Below are positions 1 through 4,646 of a stretch of 8,363 nt of DNA, one piece after another. Made by a program: the position numbers and the translations under genes. Source of the stretch: Candidatus Nitrosopolaris nunavutensis (GTDB taxonomy: Archaea > Thermoproteota > Nitrososphaeria > Nitrososphaerales > Nitrososphaeraceae); contig DAOM01000297.1 in assembly GCA_002501855.1 (NCBI GenBank), positions 448 to 8,810 on the forward strand, written 5' to 3'. The notes beneath the pieces were generated by a model. It saw only the letters and a program-made list of their open reading frames with translations. It was not told the DNA's origin and ran no database searches. Within the stretch, counting starts at the first letter, position 1. The number at the start of each line of letters is the position of its first letter.

Positions 1-129
1 AGAAATCAACACAACTTCTATCTAATGCGCTAAGATATGAGTTCAACTCATTTTCTGCTTTCAATAATCAGACCAACACCTTTTGTCTAAAACGAAATCC
101 TGCAGGAATAATAATATTGATACTATATC
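1..129. other. Left edge, no supported gene; 15-bp palindrome at 37-51
   Basis: No intact reading frame is visible. Reading the minus strand gives two protein-like stretches separated by a TGA; the second can begin at a TTG (residues KAENELNSYLSALDRSCVDF) and runs off the left edge. It may be the edge of another decayed gene. A perfect palindrome, ATGAGTT-C-AACTCAT, lies at 37-51. It falls inside that coding-like stretch, so it may be coincidental. Confidence 0.25.
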
Positions 130-315
130 TCAACTAAATGGTTGAAATTTTGCGAGTGTTACTCTAATATCGGAGCATTTCATGACATACTTTTTAGACT
201 TTGCCTTTGATGACCATTTTCTCATCCATTCTAGCATAGCAATAACAGATTCCACAAGTTCCTGTCCTTTAGTAGTTAATCGATATTCAACTCTTGGCGG
301 AATTTCATTATCTGC
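130..315 (-). pseudogene. HxlR-type winged-helix regulator, C-terminal stub
   Basis: The minus strand from 315 to the TGA at 130-132 encodes 61 residues that look like the end of an HxlR-family winged-helix transcriptional regulator. The segment EIPPRVEYRLTTKGQELVES, followed by a helix ending in LEWMRKW, matches the family pattern: the PPRVEYSLT wing strand, TxKG, then a C-terminal helix with a conserved Trp. HxlR proteins are about 100-130 residues and bind DNA through the preceding helix-turn-helix. That half is missing here: a TAA at 316-318 precedes the stub in frame and no usable start codon exists. Only 24 bases upstream lies the stop codon of an MFS remnant on the same strand, so the N-terminal half was probably lost by deletion. 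The family call rests on recognised motifs, not a search. No DNA-binding function is expected. Confidence 0.7.
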
Positions 316-339
316 TTACTTAGGTTGCAAATTCATGGG

Positions 340-828
340 CTATATTTTCATAGTCATCGATGAGGTGCGTTTAGTCTCACGCATTACAATAAGAACAAAA
401 ATTCCCGATGCTAGTGCAATCCATGCAACGAATTGAATTGCAATACTGATACTCGATATGTCTGCAATAAACCCTATCCCTACTGCACCAAATACAAATC
501 CTAAATCTCTCCAAAATCTATAGACGCCTAAAGATGTTGCTCTCCACCTCGAATGTGCAATATCACTAATTGCTGCAAGTAGTGTCGGATATACAAGCGC
601 AGTTCCAATACCAAGAAGAGACATGCCCGTAATCCAGCCAAAAAATGAGTGTGCAAATAAAACCGTCCAAACCCCAATCGCCTGCACAATCATTCCAGGA
701 TAAATTAATATTTTCCTCCCTATTCTGTCACTTAGCGAACCAGTTACTAATTGTAAAACTCCCCAAATACCAGGATGAAGCGCCTTTAAAAAACCAATCT
801 CGTTAACAGTTGTTCCAAATGCAGCTAT
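340..828 (-). pseudogene. MFS transporter, C-terminal half remnant
   Basis: The open minus frame from the TAG at 829-831 down to the TAG at 340-342 encodes 162 residues of a major facilitator superfamily transporter. It starts in the loop after TM7, with residues 10-21 (EIGFLKALHPGI). It keeps the TM8-TM9 motif A copy GSLSDRIGRK (residues 30-39), then four or five strongly hydrophobic segments containing GIGTALVYPTLLAAISD, WRATSLGVYRFWRDLG and a last helix rich in Ile/Val, and ends in a charged tail (MRETKRTSS). MFS proteins have 12 helices in about 400 residues. Helices 1-7 are absent and the frame opens directly after a stop, so this is a 5'-truncated relic. An internal ATG at 693 could start a 117-residue piece, but that would not make a working carrier. 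It sits just upstream of an HxlR stub on the same strand, suggesting both came from one regulator-transporter locus. Confidence 0.8.
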
Positions 829-862
829 CTAGCTCAAAACCAACCGAGGCACGGGAAGATAA

Positions 863-1024
863 TCTCCATTGGGTACAAACGTGGGACTAGAGAGGGTTGA
901 AAATGATGGTGGAAAGGCTCCTCAATCGCTGCTAAATGACAATAGGATAAAAGAAATTCAGACACTTCTAAATAGTCTAAAAATAGAACACCCAAAAACA
1001 AAAAACCTTGTAGAAACTTTTTAA
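863..1024 (+). other. Start-less coding-like stretch, possible gene remnant
   Basis: After a TAA at 860-862 the plus strand stays open for 53 codons to a TAA at 1022-1024. The residues look protein-like, with charged helical composition near the end (NDNRIKEIQTLLNSLKIEHP). There is no ATG; the only candidate starts are TTG at 869 or GTG at 881, without a convincing TATA box. The family is not recognised. It could be the 3' end of a lost gene or a chance open frame. The overlapping 92-residue ORF on the minus strand (834-1112) looks less protein-like. Confidence 0.25.
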
Positions 1025-1077
1025 ACAACGTTACTCTATTTTTCAGAATGATGACATAGGAAACACATGGAGCATAA

Positions 1078-1224
1078 TTAAGACAACAAGCAGAAGCGAA
1101 TGATGTATTCATAATAGGTGGTAACGACTCCCTGTTACTATGTGATTCGTTGTTAAAAGGTAATACTGTAGGAGCTAAGGAATTGTTTTATAATCTGATT
1201 AGAAGGTCGAGTACCGAGATTTAA
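1078..1224 (+). other. Start-less coding-like stretch, possible gene remnant
   Basis: The plus strand is open from 1078, after a TAA at 1075-1077, to the TAA at 1222-1224, giving 48 codons that include EANDVFIIGGNDSLLLCDSL and VGAKELFYNLIRRSS. The composition looks like a real C-terminus: a buried strand, then an amphipathic helix. No ATG or GTG is in frame. Reading upstream in the same frame meets two stops (1054 and 1075) within otherwise protein-like codons, as in a decayed gene. The family is not recognised. Confidence 0.25.
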
Positions 1225-1240
1225 CCACTTCAGAGCTGTT

Positions 1241-1265
1241 AGTCGCACAATCAGCCAATGCGACT
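1241..1265. repeat. Inverted repeat, 7-bp arms
   Basis: AGTCGCA (1241-1247) and TGCGACT (1259-1265) are perfect reverse complements separated by 11 bases. The element lies about 20 bases upstream of the probable TATA box of the PCD-like gene. It could be an operator, or a hairpin at the end of upstream transcription; it lacks the T-run expected of a terminator. Confidence 0.35.
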
Positions 1266-1280
1266 GGAGGCCAAAGTCCG

Positions 1281-1296
1281 ATAATAATATAATATC
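1281..1296 (+). promoter_or_regulatory. Probable TATA box for the PCD-like gene
   Basis: An AT-only run centred on TATAATAT (1288-1295) stands about 33 bases before the ATG at 1324. Archaeal TATA boxes centre about 26 bases before the start of transcription, which puts the RNA start near 1312-1318. That is after the ATG at 1303 but just before the ATG at 1324, so it favours the second start. Confidence 0.4.
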
Positions 1297-1323
1297 AAAT
1301 GGATGATCTATAATGACCGATAT

Positions 1324-1620
1324 ATGTCGTCTAATGAAGAAATAAAAAGAGCTATTGAAGAATTAGGTAGCGGATGGGAATTAAAAGAGGATAAGATCGT
1401 AAAATCCTTTCAATTTCCAAGTTTTATGAATGCTATTGAGTTTGTGAACGGTGTTGCAAAGATTGCTGAGAAGGTGAACCACCACCCGATTATTACAATT
1501 AACTGGAGGTCTGTCAAACTTTCCTTAAAATCCTTTGATGTTGATGCTATAACCGAACGAGACATCAACTTTGCAAAAGAAATAGAAAAAGCATTACCAA
1601 ATAGTAGTAATAGTAATTAA
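1324..1620 (+). CDS. Pterin-4a-carbinolamine dehydratase-like protein (PCD/DCoH family)
   Basis: The 98-residue product matches the full length of the PCD/DCoH family, which dehydrates 4a-hydroxytetrahydropterin made by aromatic amino acid hydroxylases; some members have other or unknown roles. Counted from the upstream ATG at 1303, it shows GWELKEDKI, the helix AIEFVNGVAKIAEKV, the signature E56-x3-H60-H61-P62, W68 and TERD with D87. At position 78 the family motif expects His or Trp (His79 in human DCoH); here it is Phe, within LKSFDVDAITERD. Activity may therefore be reduced or changed. An ATG at 1303 adds seven residues (MIYNDRY), but the TATA box position and normal family N-termini favour 1324. 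No aromatic amino acid hydroxylase gene is nearby. The gene stands alone, with decayed DNA on both sides. Family assignment is firm; enzymatic function is not. Confidence 0.9.
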   Translation: MSSNEEIKRAIEELGSGWELKEDKIVKSFQFPSFMNAIEFVNGVAKIAEKVNHHPIITINWRSVKLSLKSFDVDAITERDINFAKEIEKALPNSSNSN

Positions 1621-1671
1621 TATTGATACTTAATTTCTAACCTTGTAGTACAAAAAAGATTGTGTAGTTAA

Positions 1672-1699
1672 CAATTATTGTTATTGTTATTGTTATTGC
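1672..1699. repeat. Short tandem hexamer repeat (ATTGTT)n
   Basis: About four copies of ATTGTT run through 1673-1697, some 50 bases after the stop of the PCD-like gene. The end of that gene also carries short AGTAAT-type repeats (1598-1618). This is probably slippage-prone AT-rich DNA. Its T-rich plus strand could help terminate transcription, but that is only a guess. Confidence 0.5.
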
Positions 1700-1758
1700 T
1701 ACTAATTGCCAAAGCAGTTTTAGGAGTCAGATTCTCAACCACAGTTACTACAAACCGA

Positions 1759-1985
1759 TTATGATTCTATTTGACGTATGACTGGCTTTTTTGGCTGCCT
1801 AGTGCCGTTGCAGACGAACGGGTAGAGCATAGGAAATAAGCTGCCAACCTCAAGAAGATCAATATGCTCTCTTCTGTAATTCTCTACTTCATACTCGTAT
1901 TCTGGATGTTTGATGAAGCTAGAATAAGTCCAGGCTAGAAATACGACTGCCCAGATGCATCAGGAGTAGTGCTAACCTTTATCAT
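1759..1985 (-). pseudogene. Small frameshifted gene, unrecognised
   Basis: On the minus strand an ATG at 1983-1985 opens a short frame (MIKVSTTPDASG) that stops at 1935. The neighbouring frame, open from 1959 to the TAA at 1759-1761, carries a convincing protein: WAVVFLAWTYSSFIKHPEYE, then YRREHIDLLEVGSLFPMLY, then a tail rich in Lys and Arg. A one-base shift near 1950-1960 would join the two into a product of about 75 residues. The joined protein would have one hydrophobic segment near residues 12-22 and an acidic, Tyr-rich middle. Either the gene is decayed by one indel or the base calls are wrong here. I do not recognise the family. The stretch is too short and too broken for a length-based ORF search, but the residue composition argues for a real gene history. 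Confidence 0.45.
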
Positions 1986-1994
1986 TCTTAGTTA

Positions 1995-2153
1995 GTGGCG
2001 GATCCCTTACGCGGAAGGCCACGAAAACTGAAATGTAAACCTATACGGCAGTGGAGCACGGGACTGAGAGCCAAACAGGAGGACTACCTGATAATTATCA
2101 TAGATCTTTATTACTCATCCACCGCTATCATTCAATCCCATATATTGAAATAA
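1995..2153 (+). other. Doubtful 52-codon ORF with GTG start
   Basis: A GTG at 1995 opens 52 codons to the TAA at 2151-2153. The N-terminal half is very basic (DPLRGRPRKLKCKPIRQW) and the C-terminal half is Ile/Tyr-rich (DYLIIIIDLYYSS). There is no clear TATA box and no recognised family. The start lies only 9 bases from the start of the divergent frameshifted gene on minus. It may be a small basic protein, a remnant, or chance. Confidence 0.2.
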
Positions 2154-2268
2154 TAGACCATATTCACTTGATTAGGATAAATTGGGATTCGATATCTCCT
2201 TTATGGTCACATTTGTTTTGACCGCCTTTAGTACCGTAACCACTGTCCTTTCAGAGATAAGTTAGATT

Positions 2269-2498
2269 ATGTCAAAATCTGGAAAGGACTTTCCTGATTG
2301 GGAAACCTTATACAAACGTCAAAAGATAGAGACAATGCCATTGCCATGGTATAATGATACTGAGTAAATTGTATGGAGATAAATAAAGCATTAGAAGGAT
2401 TATGAGAACCATGGATTGAACACCAGAACGAATGGGATTACCCAGAAGCAAATTTTCCTTCGTCTATTAGGCAGGTCAAAGAATCACCAATCGAATAG
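2269..2498 (+). pseudogene. SAM-dependent methyltransferase, broken N-terminus
   Basis: An ATG at 2269 starts a 32-residue frame (MSKSGKDFPDWETLYKRQKI, then a segment ending MPLPWYNDTE) that stops at a TAA at 2365-2367. The layout FPDWETLY followed shortly by a PWYN motif is typical of the first 30 residues of class I SAM-dependent methyltransferases. In those proteins PWYN is followed by a short helix and the GxGxG SAM-binding loop. Here the frame shifts: ATG at 2373 gives MEINKALEGL, as the next helix would read, then a TGA at 2403. A third open stretch (2406-2498, EPWIEHQNEWDYPEANFPSS) follows to a TAG. No SAM-binding glycine loop is seen. The gene looks truncated and frameshifted, with the catalytic domain lost. 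The methyltransferase call rests on motif memory only; the last segment may belong to something else. Confidence 0.5.
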
Positions 2499-2644
2499 GT
2501 TTTAGTGGCCGGCATCTCAATATTATTCAGTTAGCATGTTTGATTTGCTTCCACGTTGGCCTCGGTCCCTAGTGGGATGATGTAAAAGAACTATCATACT
2601 AAAAGTGAATATCGATTGGAGCTAACTGCTAAAATTGATATCTC

Positions 2645-2650
2645 TTTATA
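2645..2650 (+). promoter_or_regulatory. TATA box for the amphipathic helical protein gene
   Basis: TTTATA at 2645-2650 lies about 29 bases before the ATG at 2677, the spacing expected for a leaderless or nearly leaderless archaeal mRNA. The longer frame starting with TTG at 2635 would have the TATA box inside the coding region, so the ATG is the likely start. Confidence 0.55.
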
Positions 2651-2676
2651 CCAGCGTGTCACATAATAATAGTATA

Positions 2677-3111
2677 ATGTCGTCATCCTCCAAACACGAT
2701 CGAACTTCTACCACAAACCTTACTCCCGAAAGGGCTGCAGAAACAATCAAGAATGTCGCCAGTAGTATTCGTGAGGCGTCGTCAACGATAAGAGAGATGG
2801 TACGAACAGTCCACCAAAGCGGTGCAATCGAAGAAATTGCACAGGCAATACAAGAGGCAAGCATTGCAACACGTGATACTGCAAGAGAAATAAGTGATAC
2901 TGCCAAAGACTTGAGAGATCGTGGCATTGTTGGGCGTACGACTGCGGCTGTAGAAGAAACAAGGGTGGTAACGCGTCATACAACAGACTTACTAAAGGAG
3001 ACGACGCAGGAAACAGCTCAGGCAGTTCCTCAGACAACAGAGACAGTAAAGGAAGGCGCTCGGAGGATAAAGTCAATCACCAGAAAAAAGAAGGCCAAAG
3101 TTATAAGATAA
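2677..3111 (+). CDS. Thr/Ala/Glu-rich amphipathic helical protein, function unknown
   Basis: The product has 144 residues from the ATG at 2677, chosen because a TATA box sits about 29 bases upstream. There is no signal peptide, membrane segment or Cys. After a polar N-terminus (1-16), residues 17-115 are a run of short charged helices with a seven-residue rhythm, for example NVASSIREASSTIREMVRTV and the Ile/Ala-Asp/Lys run TAREISDTAKDLRDRG. The C-terminus is very basic (RRIKSITRKKKAKVIR). This composition resembles coiled-coil, LEA-like or apolipoprotein-like proteins, which coat surfaces, partner other proteins or protect in stress; none of these can be assigned. The basic tail could bind nucleic acid. 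Base composition is visibly richer in G+C than the flanks, which suggests active coding. The next gene, at 3470, is another small helical protein on the same strand but has its own promoter. Confidence 0.75.
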   Translation: MSSSSKHDRTSTTNLTPERAAETIKNVASSIREASSTIREMVRTVHQSGAIEEIAQAIQEASIATRDTAREISDTAKDLRDRGIVGRTTAAVEETRVVTRHTTDLLKETTQETAQAVPQTTETVKEGARRIKSITRKKKAKVIR

Positions 3112-3192
3112 AGCCAATGCAATTTAAAAAAGCACGTTAGTCTGTATCGTTCGGTTTAAAAAAGTATTAGTAGTCAGTGAAAGTACAGGACA

Positions 3193-3208
3193 CGTGAATT
3201 TTTTCACG
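3193..3208. repeat. Hairpin CGTGAA-TTTT-TTCACG
   Basis: Perfect 6-bp arms (3193-3198 and 3203-3208) flank a TTTT loop, about 80 bases after the stop of the amphipathic protein gene. The hairpin is compact and could end that transcript or bind a dimeric regulator. No T-run follows it. Confidence 0.4.
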
Positions 3209-3430
3209 CTGCGAAGTGCATTCCACGCTAACACGTAATGGCATTTATGACGTCGCAGAGGGATGGAGAAGAACATGATCAAAGTTGACTTATTGCAGGG
3301 ACAAAGATGTAATATGGACTTGCTTCTAACTGAACTCAGCCTAAAGGTCTTAGATCGCTGAATGAAAGCAAGCCCAATCTATCCCACAGCCAGCTAATTT
3401 CGGAGTATCCTAAATTAGAAAACAAGAACT

Positions 3431-3441
3431 AATATATTTAT
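3431..3441 (+). promoter_or_regulatory. Probable TATA box for the 14-residue-repeat protein gene
   Basis: The AT-only run AATATATTTAT lies about 33 bases before the ATG at 3470. The predicted RNA start is near 3463, giving a leader of only a few bases. No Shine-Dalgarno sequence is visible. Confidence 0.5.
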
Positions 3442-3469
3442 GATCAATTGGCTATAGAAATATTCCGTA

Positions 3470-3679
3470 ATGACGTCTGCTAATATGTACAACGAATTTG
3501 TTAGATATTTTGAGAGGATGGGTGAACTGTACAAGGAATATACCAAAGGCATGGAAAGGATCAATCAATTATACACTGAATCCATTAAAAATGTGGAAAA
3601 GACGAATGAACTGTACAGGGAACTTATCAAAACCAATGAGAGAATGACTGAACTGTACAAGGATATACAAAGAATAAAC
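3470..3679 (+). repeat. Five in-frame 42-bp tandem repeats inside the coiled-coil gene
   Basis: The coding repeats are still visible in the DNA. The core TGAACTGTACAAGGA occurs at 3523-3537 and 3649-3663, with one mismatch at 3607-3621. Diverged copies sit at 3481-3495 and 3565-3579. All are exactly 42 bases apart or multiples of 42, so the gene probably grew by tandem duplication. Confidence 0.8.
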
Positions 3680-3778
3680 CTAGATTGGTTAGACCTCTTT
3701 TGGAGGCCTTGGATGTCAAAAGAACAAGAAAAGAAGGAAAATACACAGACAGAGGGGAAGACACAAAACCAGGGATAA
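3470..3778 (+). CDS. Coiled-coil protein of five 14-residue repeats with Trp-rich tail
   Basis: The product has 102 residues. Residues 1-70 divide exactly into five 14-residue units; units 2-5 are ERMGELYKEYTKGM (15-28), ERINQLYTESIKNV (29-42), EKTNELYRELIKTN (43-56) and ERMTELYKDIQRIN (57-70), and unit 1 (1-14) keeps the xMYNE core. Fourteen residues are two heptads, so this is a coiled coil, with a Leu-Tyr pair at the core of each unit. Next comes an aromatic segment, LDWLDLFWRPWM (71-82), which could insert into a membrane surface, granule or partner. The tail is polar (EQEKKENTQTEGKTQNQ). There is no signal peptide or full membrane helix. The shape recalls PHA-granule proteins (phasins, short PhaE-like proteins), but no diagnostic motif proves this and no PHA synthase gene is in view. 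The start is set by the TATA box about 33 bases upstream. The gene stands alone on plus. Confidence 0.8.
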   Translation: MTSANMYNEFVRYFERMGELYKEYTKGMERINQLYTESIKNVEKTNELYRELIKTNERMTELYKDIQRINLDWLDLFWRPWMSKEQEKKENTQTEGKTQNQG

Positions 3779-3831
3779 GTAATTGACATAGGGAGGTGTG
3801 ACTATTCCAAAAATTTTATAATTCATACTCA

Positions 3832-3887
3832 GGTCGGCATTAACTAGATTATATCTTTATCAGTTAGTGCGGGTTGGCATTAGCTAT
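3832..3887. repeat. Imperfect direct repeat of about 16 bp
   Basis: GGTCGGCATTAACTA (3832-3846) and GGTTGGCATTAGCTA (3872-3886) differ at two positions and are 40 bases apart. They lie in the spacer between two convergent genes (3779-4023), where I see no other supported feature. A short open minus stretch overlaps the second copy but has no start codon. Confidence 0.4.
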
Positions 3888-4023
3888 CTTTAGTAGATGT
3901 GGTCTTCCACTGCGTGTTCTAACCTGTAAAATAGGATTAGACGCGTTTCGCGATTAAATGTAATAATGTTTTTTCTAATTTGTGACTAGCCTTTGTTCCA
4001 TGACCCGTCATAACCCGTATCTA

Positions 4024-4248
4024 TCAGGAGACTAAAATGGGTTCGATTAACAACTCAGTTGGCTCTGCTGAGATATAGCAGTCTGGTGGAGGTTTTAACC
4101 GCAATTGATCCCAAATGTAATGTTTTTCCTCCTCTCTAACTGTACATTCTATCTTCACTCGTGTACTCCCATCTTTTTCTACATAACCCTTCTCTTCCCA
4201 ACAACAGGATTCATCTAGCAGAATATGATTAAGATCATTATGTAACAA
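4024..4248 (-). CDS. Small orphan protein with TTG start, unrecognised
   Basis: The minus frame encodes 74 residues from a TTG at 4248. The sequence looks like a folded soluble protein: an acidic, Cys-containing segment (HILLDESCCWEEKGYVEKDG), a strand (TRVKIECTV), then YIWDQLRLKPPPDCYISAEP and a hydrophobic end, LLIEPILVS. There is no signal or membrane segment. The frame stays open upstream to 4329, adding protein-like residues (IKVIAAIKKRIPVRIEILSS) before a TAA at 4330-4332, but with no ATG or GTG. Either translation starts at the TTG, or a rare start is used, or the gene has lost its 5' end. The extra residues look as genuine as the rest, so loss of the start is a real possibility. The gene is divergent from the response regulator at 4647, across a spacer rich in inverted repeats. 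I do not recognise the family. Confidence 0.55.
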   Translation of the reverse strand: MLHNDLNHILLDESCCWEEKGYVEKDGSTRVKIECTVREEEKHYIWDQLRLKPPPDCYISAEPTELLIEPILVS

Positions 4249-4340
4249 AGACGTGTTCTCAGCTGACGATAGTATTTCTATTCTTACAGGGATTCGTTTT
4301 TTTATTGCAGCAATTACTTTAATATTAGCTTACAGGCTAT

Positions 4341-4412
4341 GTTACTATTCTACTTTGATAAGCAGCTACTATGACTTATCATAATCCTTACTTACTAGAA
4401 TAGAATAGCAAC
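4341..4412. repeat. Nested inverted repeat, 12-bp outer and 7-bp inner arms
   Basis: GTTACTATTCTA (4341-4352) pairs with TAGAATAGCAAC (4401-4412) with one mismatch. Inside it TGATAAG (4356-4362) pairs perfectly with CTTATCA (4375-4381). The 72-base element could be a small degenerate mobile element, a structured RNA or a protein-binding region. No flanking target duplication is evident. Confidence 0.4.
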
Positions 4413-4541
4413 TAGTAGGTATTCAGATATATGTTTGAAAACCTAGTTTATCCGAGTATCGGTTTCGCCACTACTCTTCTAGCACTAGAAACAACCTGGC
4501 ACTTTACAGCCTGCAAAATCACTGATAAAAAGATAAAGCCC

Positions 4542-4555
4542 TGCTTGTTCAAGCA
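4542..4555. repeat. 14-bp palindrome TGCTTG-TT-CAAGCA
   Basis: Perfect 6-bp arms around a TT centre, about 105 bases before the response regulator start and 15 bases before another inverted repeat. It has the size of a dimeric regulator site. Confidence 0.35.
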
Positions 4556-4569
4556 AGTAAAGTCAGCTA

Positions 4570-4607
4570 TTGTACGGCCATAGCATCAGGTGATATAATC
4601 CGTACAA
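4570..4607. promoter_or_regulatory. Inverted repeat bracketing the response-regulator TATA box
   Basis: TTGTACGG (4570-4577) and CCGTACAA (4600-4607) are perfect 8-bp reverse complements separated by 22 bases, with centres 30 bases apart, about three helical turns. The spacer contains the TATA-like sequence GATATAATC (4592-4600). The predicted RNA start is near 4622, giving a leader of about 25 bases before the ATG at 4647. A dimeric repressor on these sites would block TBP, so this is a good operator candidate, possibly for autoregulation. Confidence 0.5.
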
Positions 4608-4646
4608 AGACGTAGAAAAAAGATAGATGCAATACAAAGCAAGAAC

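Larger units (their letters stand above)
3112..3469. other. Intergenic spacer with short repeats, no convincing gene
   Basis: The spacer between the two helical-protein genes holds a direct repeat TTTAAAAAAG (3123-3132 and 3155-3164) and a small hairpin (3193-3208). A 32-codon plus ORF (3263-3361, starting MEKNMIKVDLLQGQ) is open but has no TATA box or recognisable family; I do not call it a gene. The AT-rich promoter of the next gene fills the last 40 bases. Confidence 0.4.
4330..4646. other. Divergent intergenic region with several inverted repeats
   Basis: This 317-base spacer separates the orphan minus ORF from the response regulator on plus. I see no gene in it. It contains an imperfect long inverted repeat (4341-4412), a 14-bp palindrome (4542-4555) and an inverted repeat bracketing a TATA box (4570-4607), so it is probably regulatory. 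Confidence 0.5.

Noticed and set aside
182..436. 84-residue plus-strand ORF
   Set aside because: It is the opposite strand of the HxlR stub and the MFS end, which have recognisable family motifs; its own sequence shows no family features.
1089..1104. 16-base sequence AGCAGAAGCGAATGAT repeated at 6639-6654 with one mismatch
   Set aside because: A rough estimate gives about one such match by chance in a window this size, and the contexts differ.
834..1112. 92-residue minus-strand ORF with hydrophobic middle
   Set aside because: The composition (many Cys, Phe, Leu, His-His-His) looks like an antisense reading of AT-rich plus-strand coding-like codons; no TATA box or family features.
2523..2597. 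24-codon minus ORF starting with ATG at 2597
   Set aside because: Too short, no promoter and no recognisable features.
2646..3076. Three overlapping minus-strand ORFs over the amphipathic protein gene
   Set aside because: Shadows of the plus-strand gene, which has a well-placed TATA box and a heptad pattern.
3565..3789. 74-residue minus-strand ORF, Ser/Phe-rich
   Set aside because: Antisense of the 14-residue-repeat gene; its apparent repeats are only the mirror of the 42-bp coding repeats.
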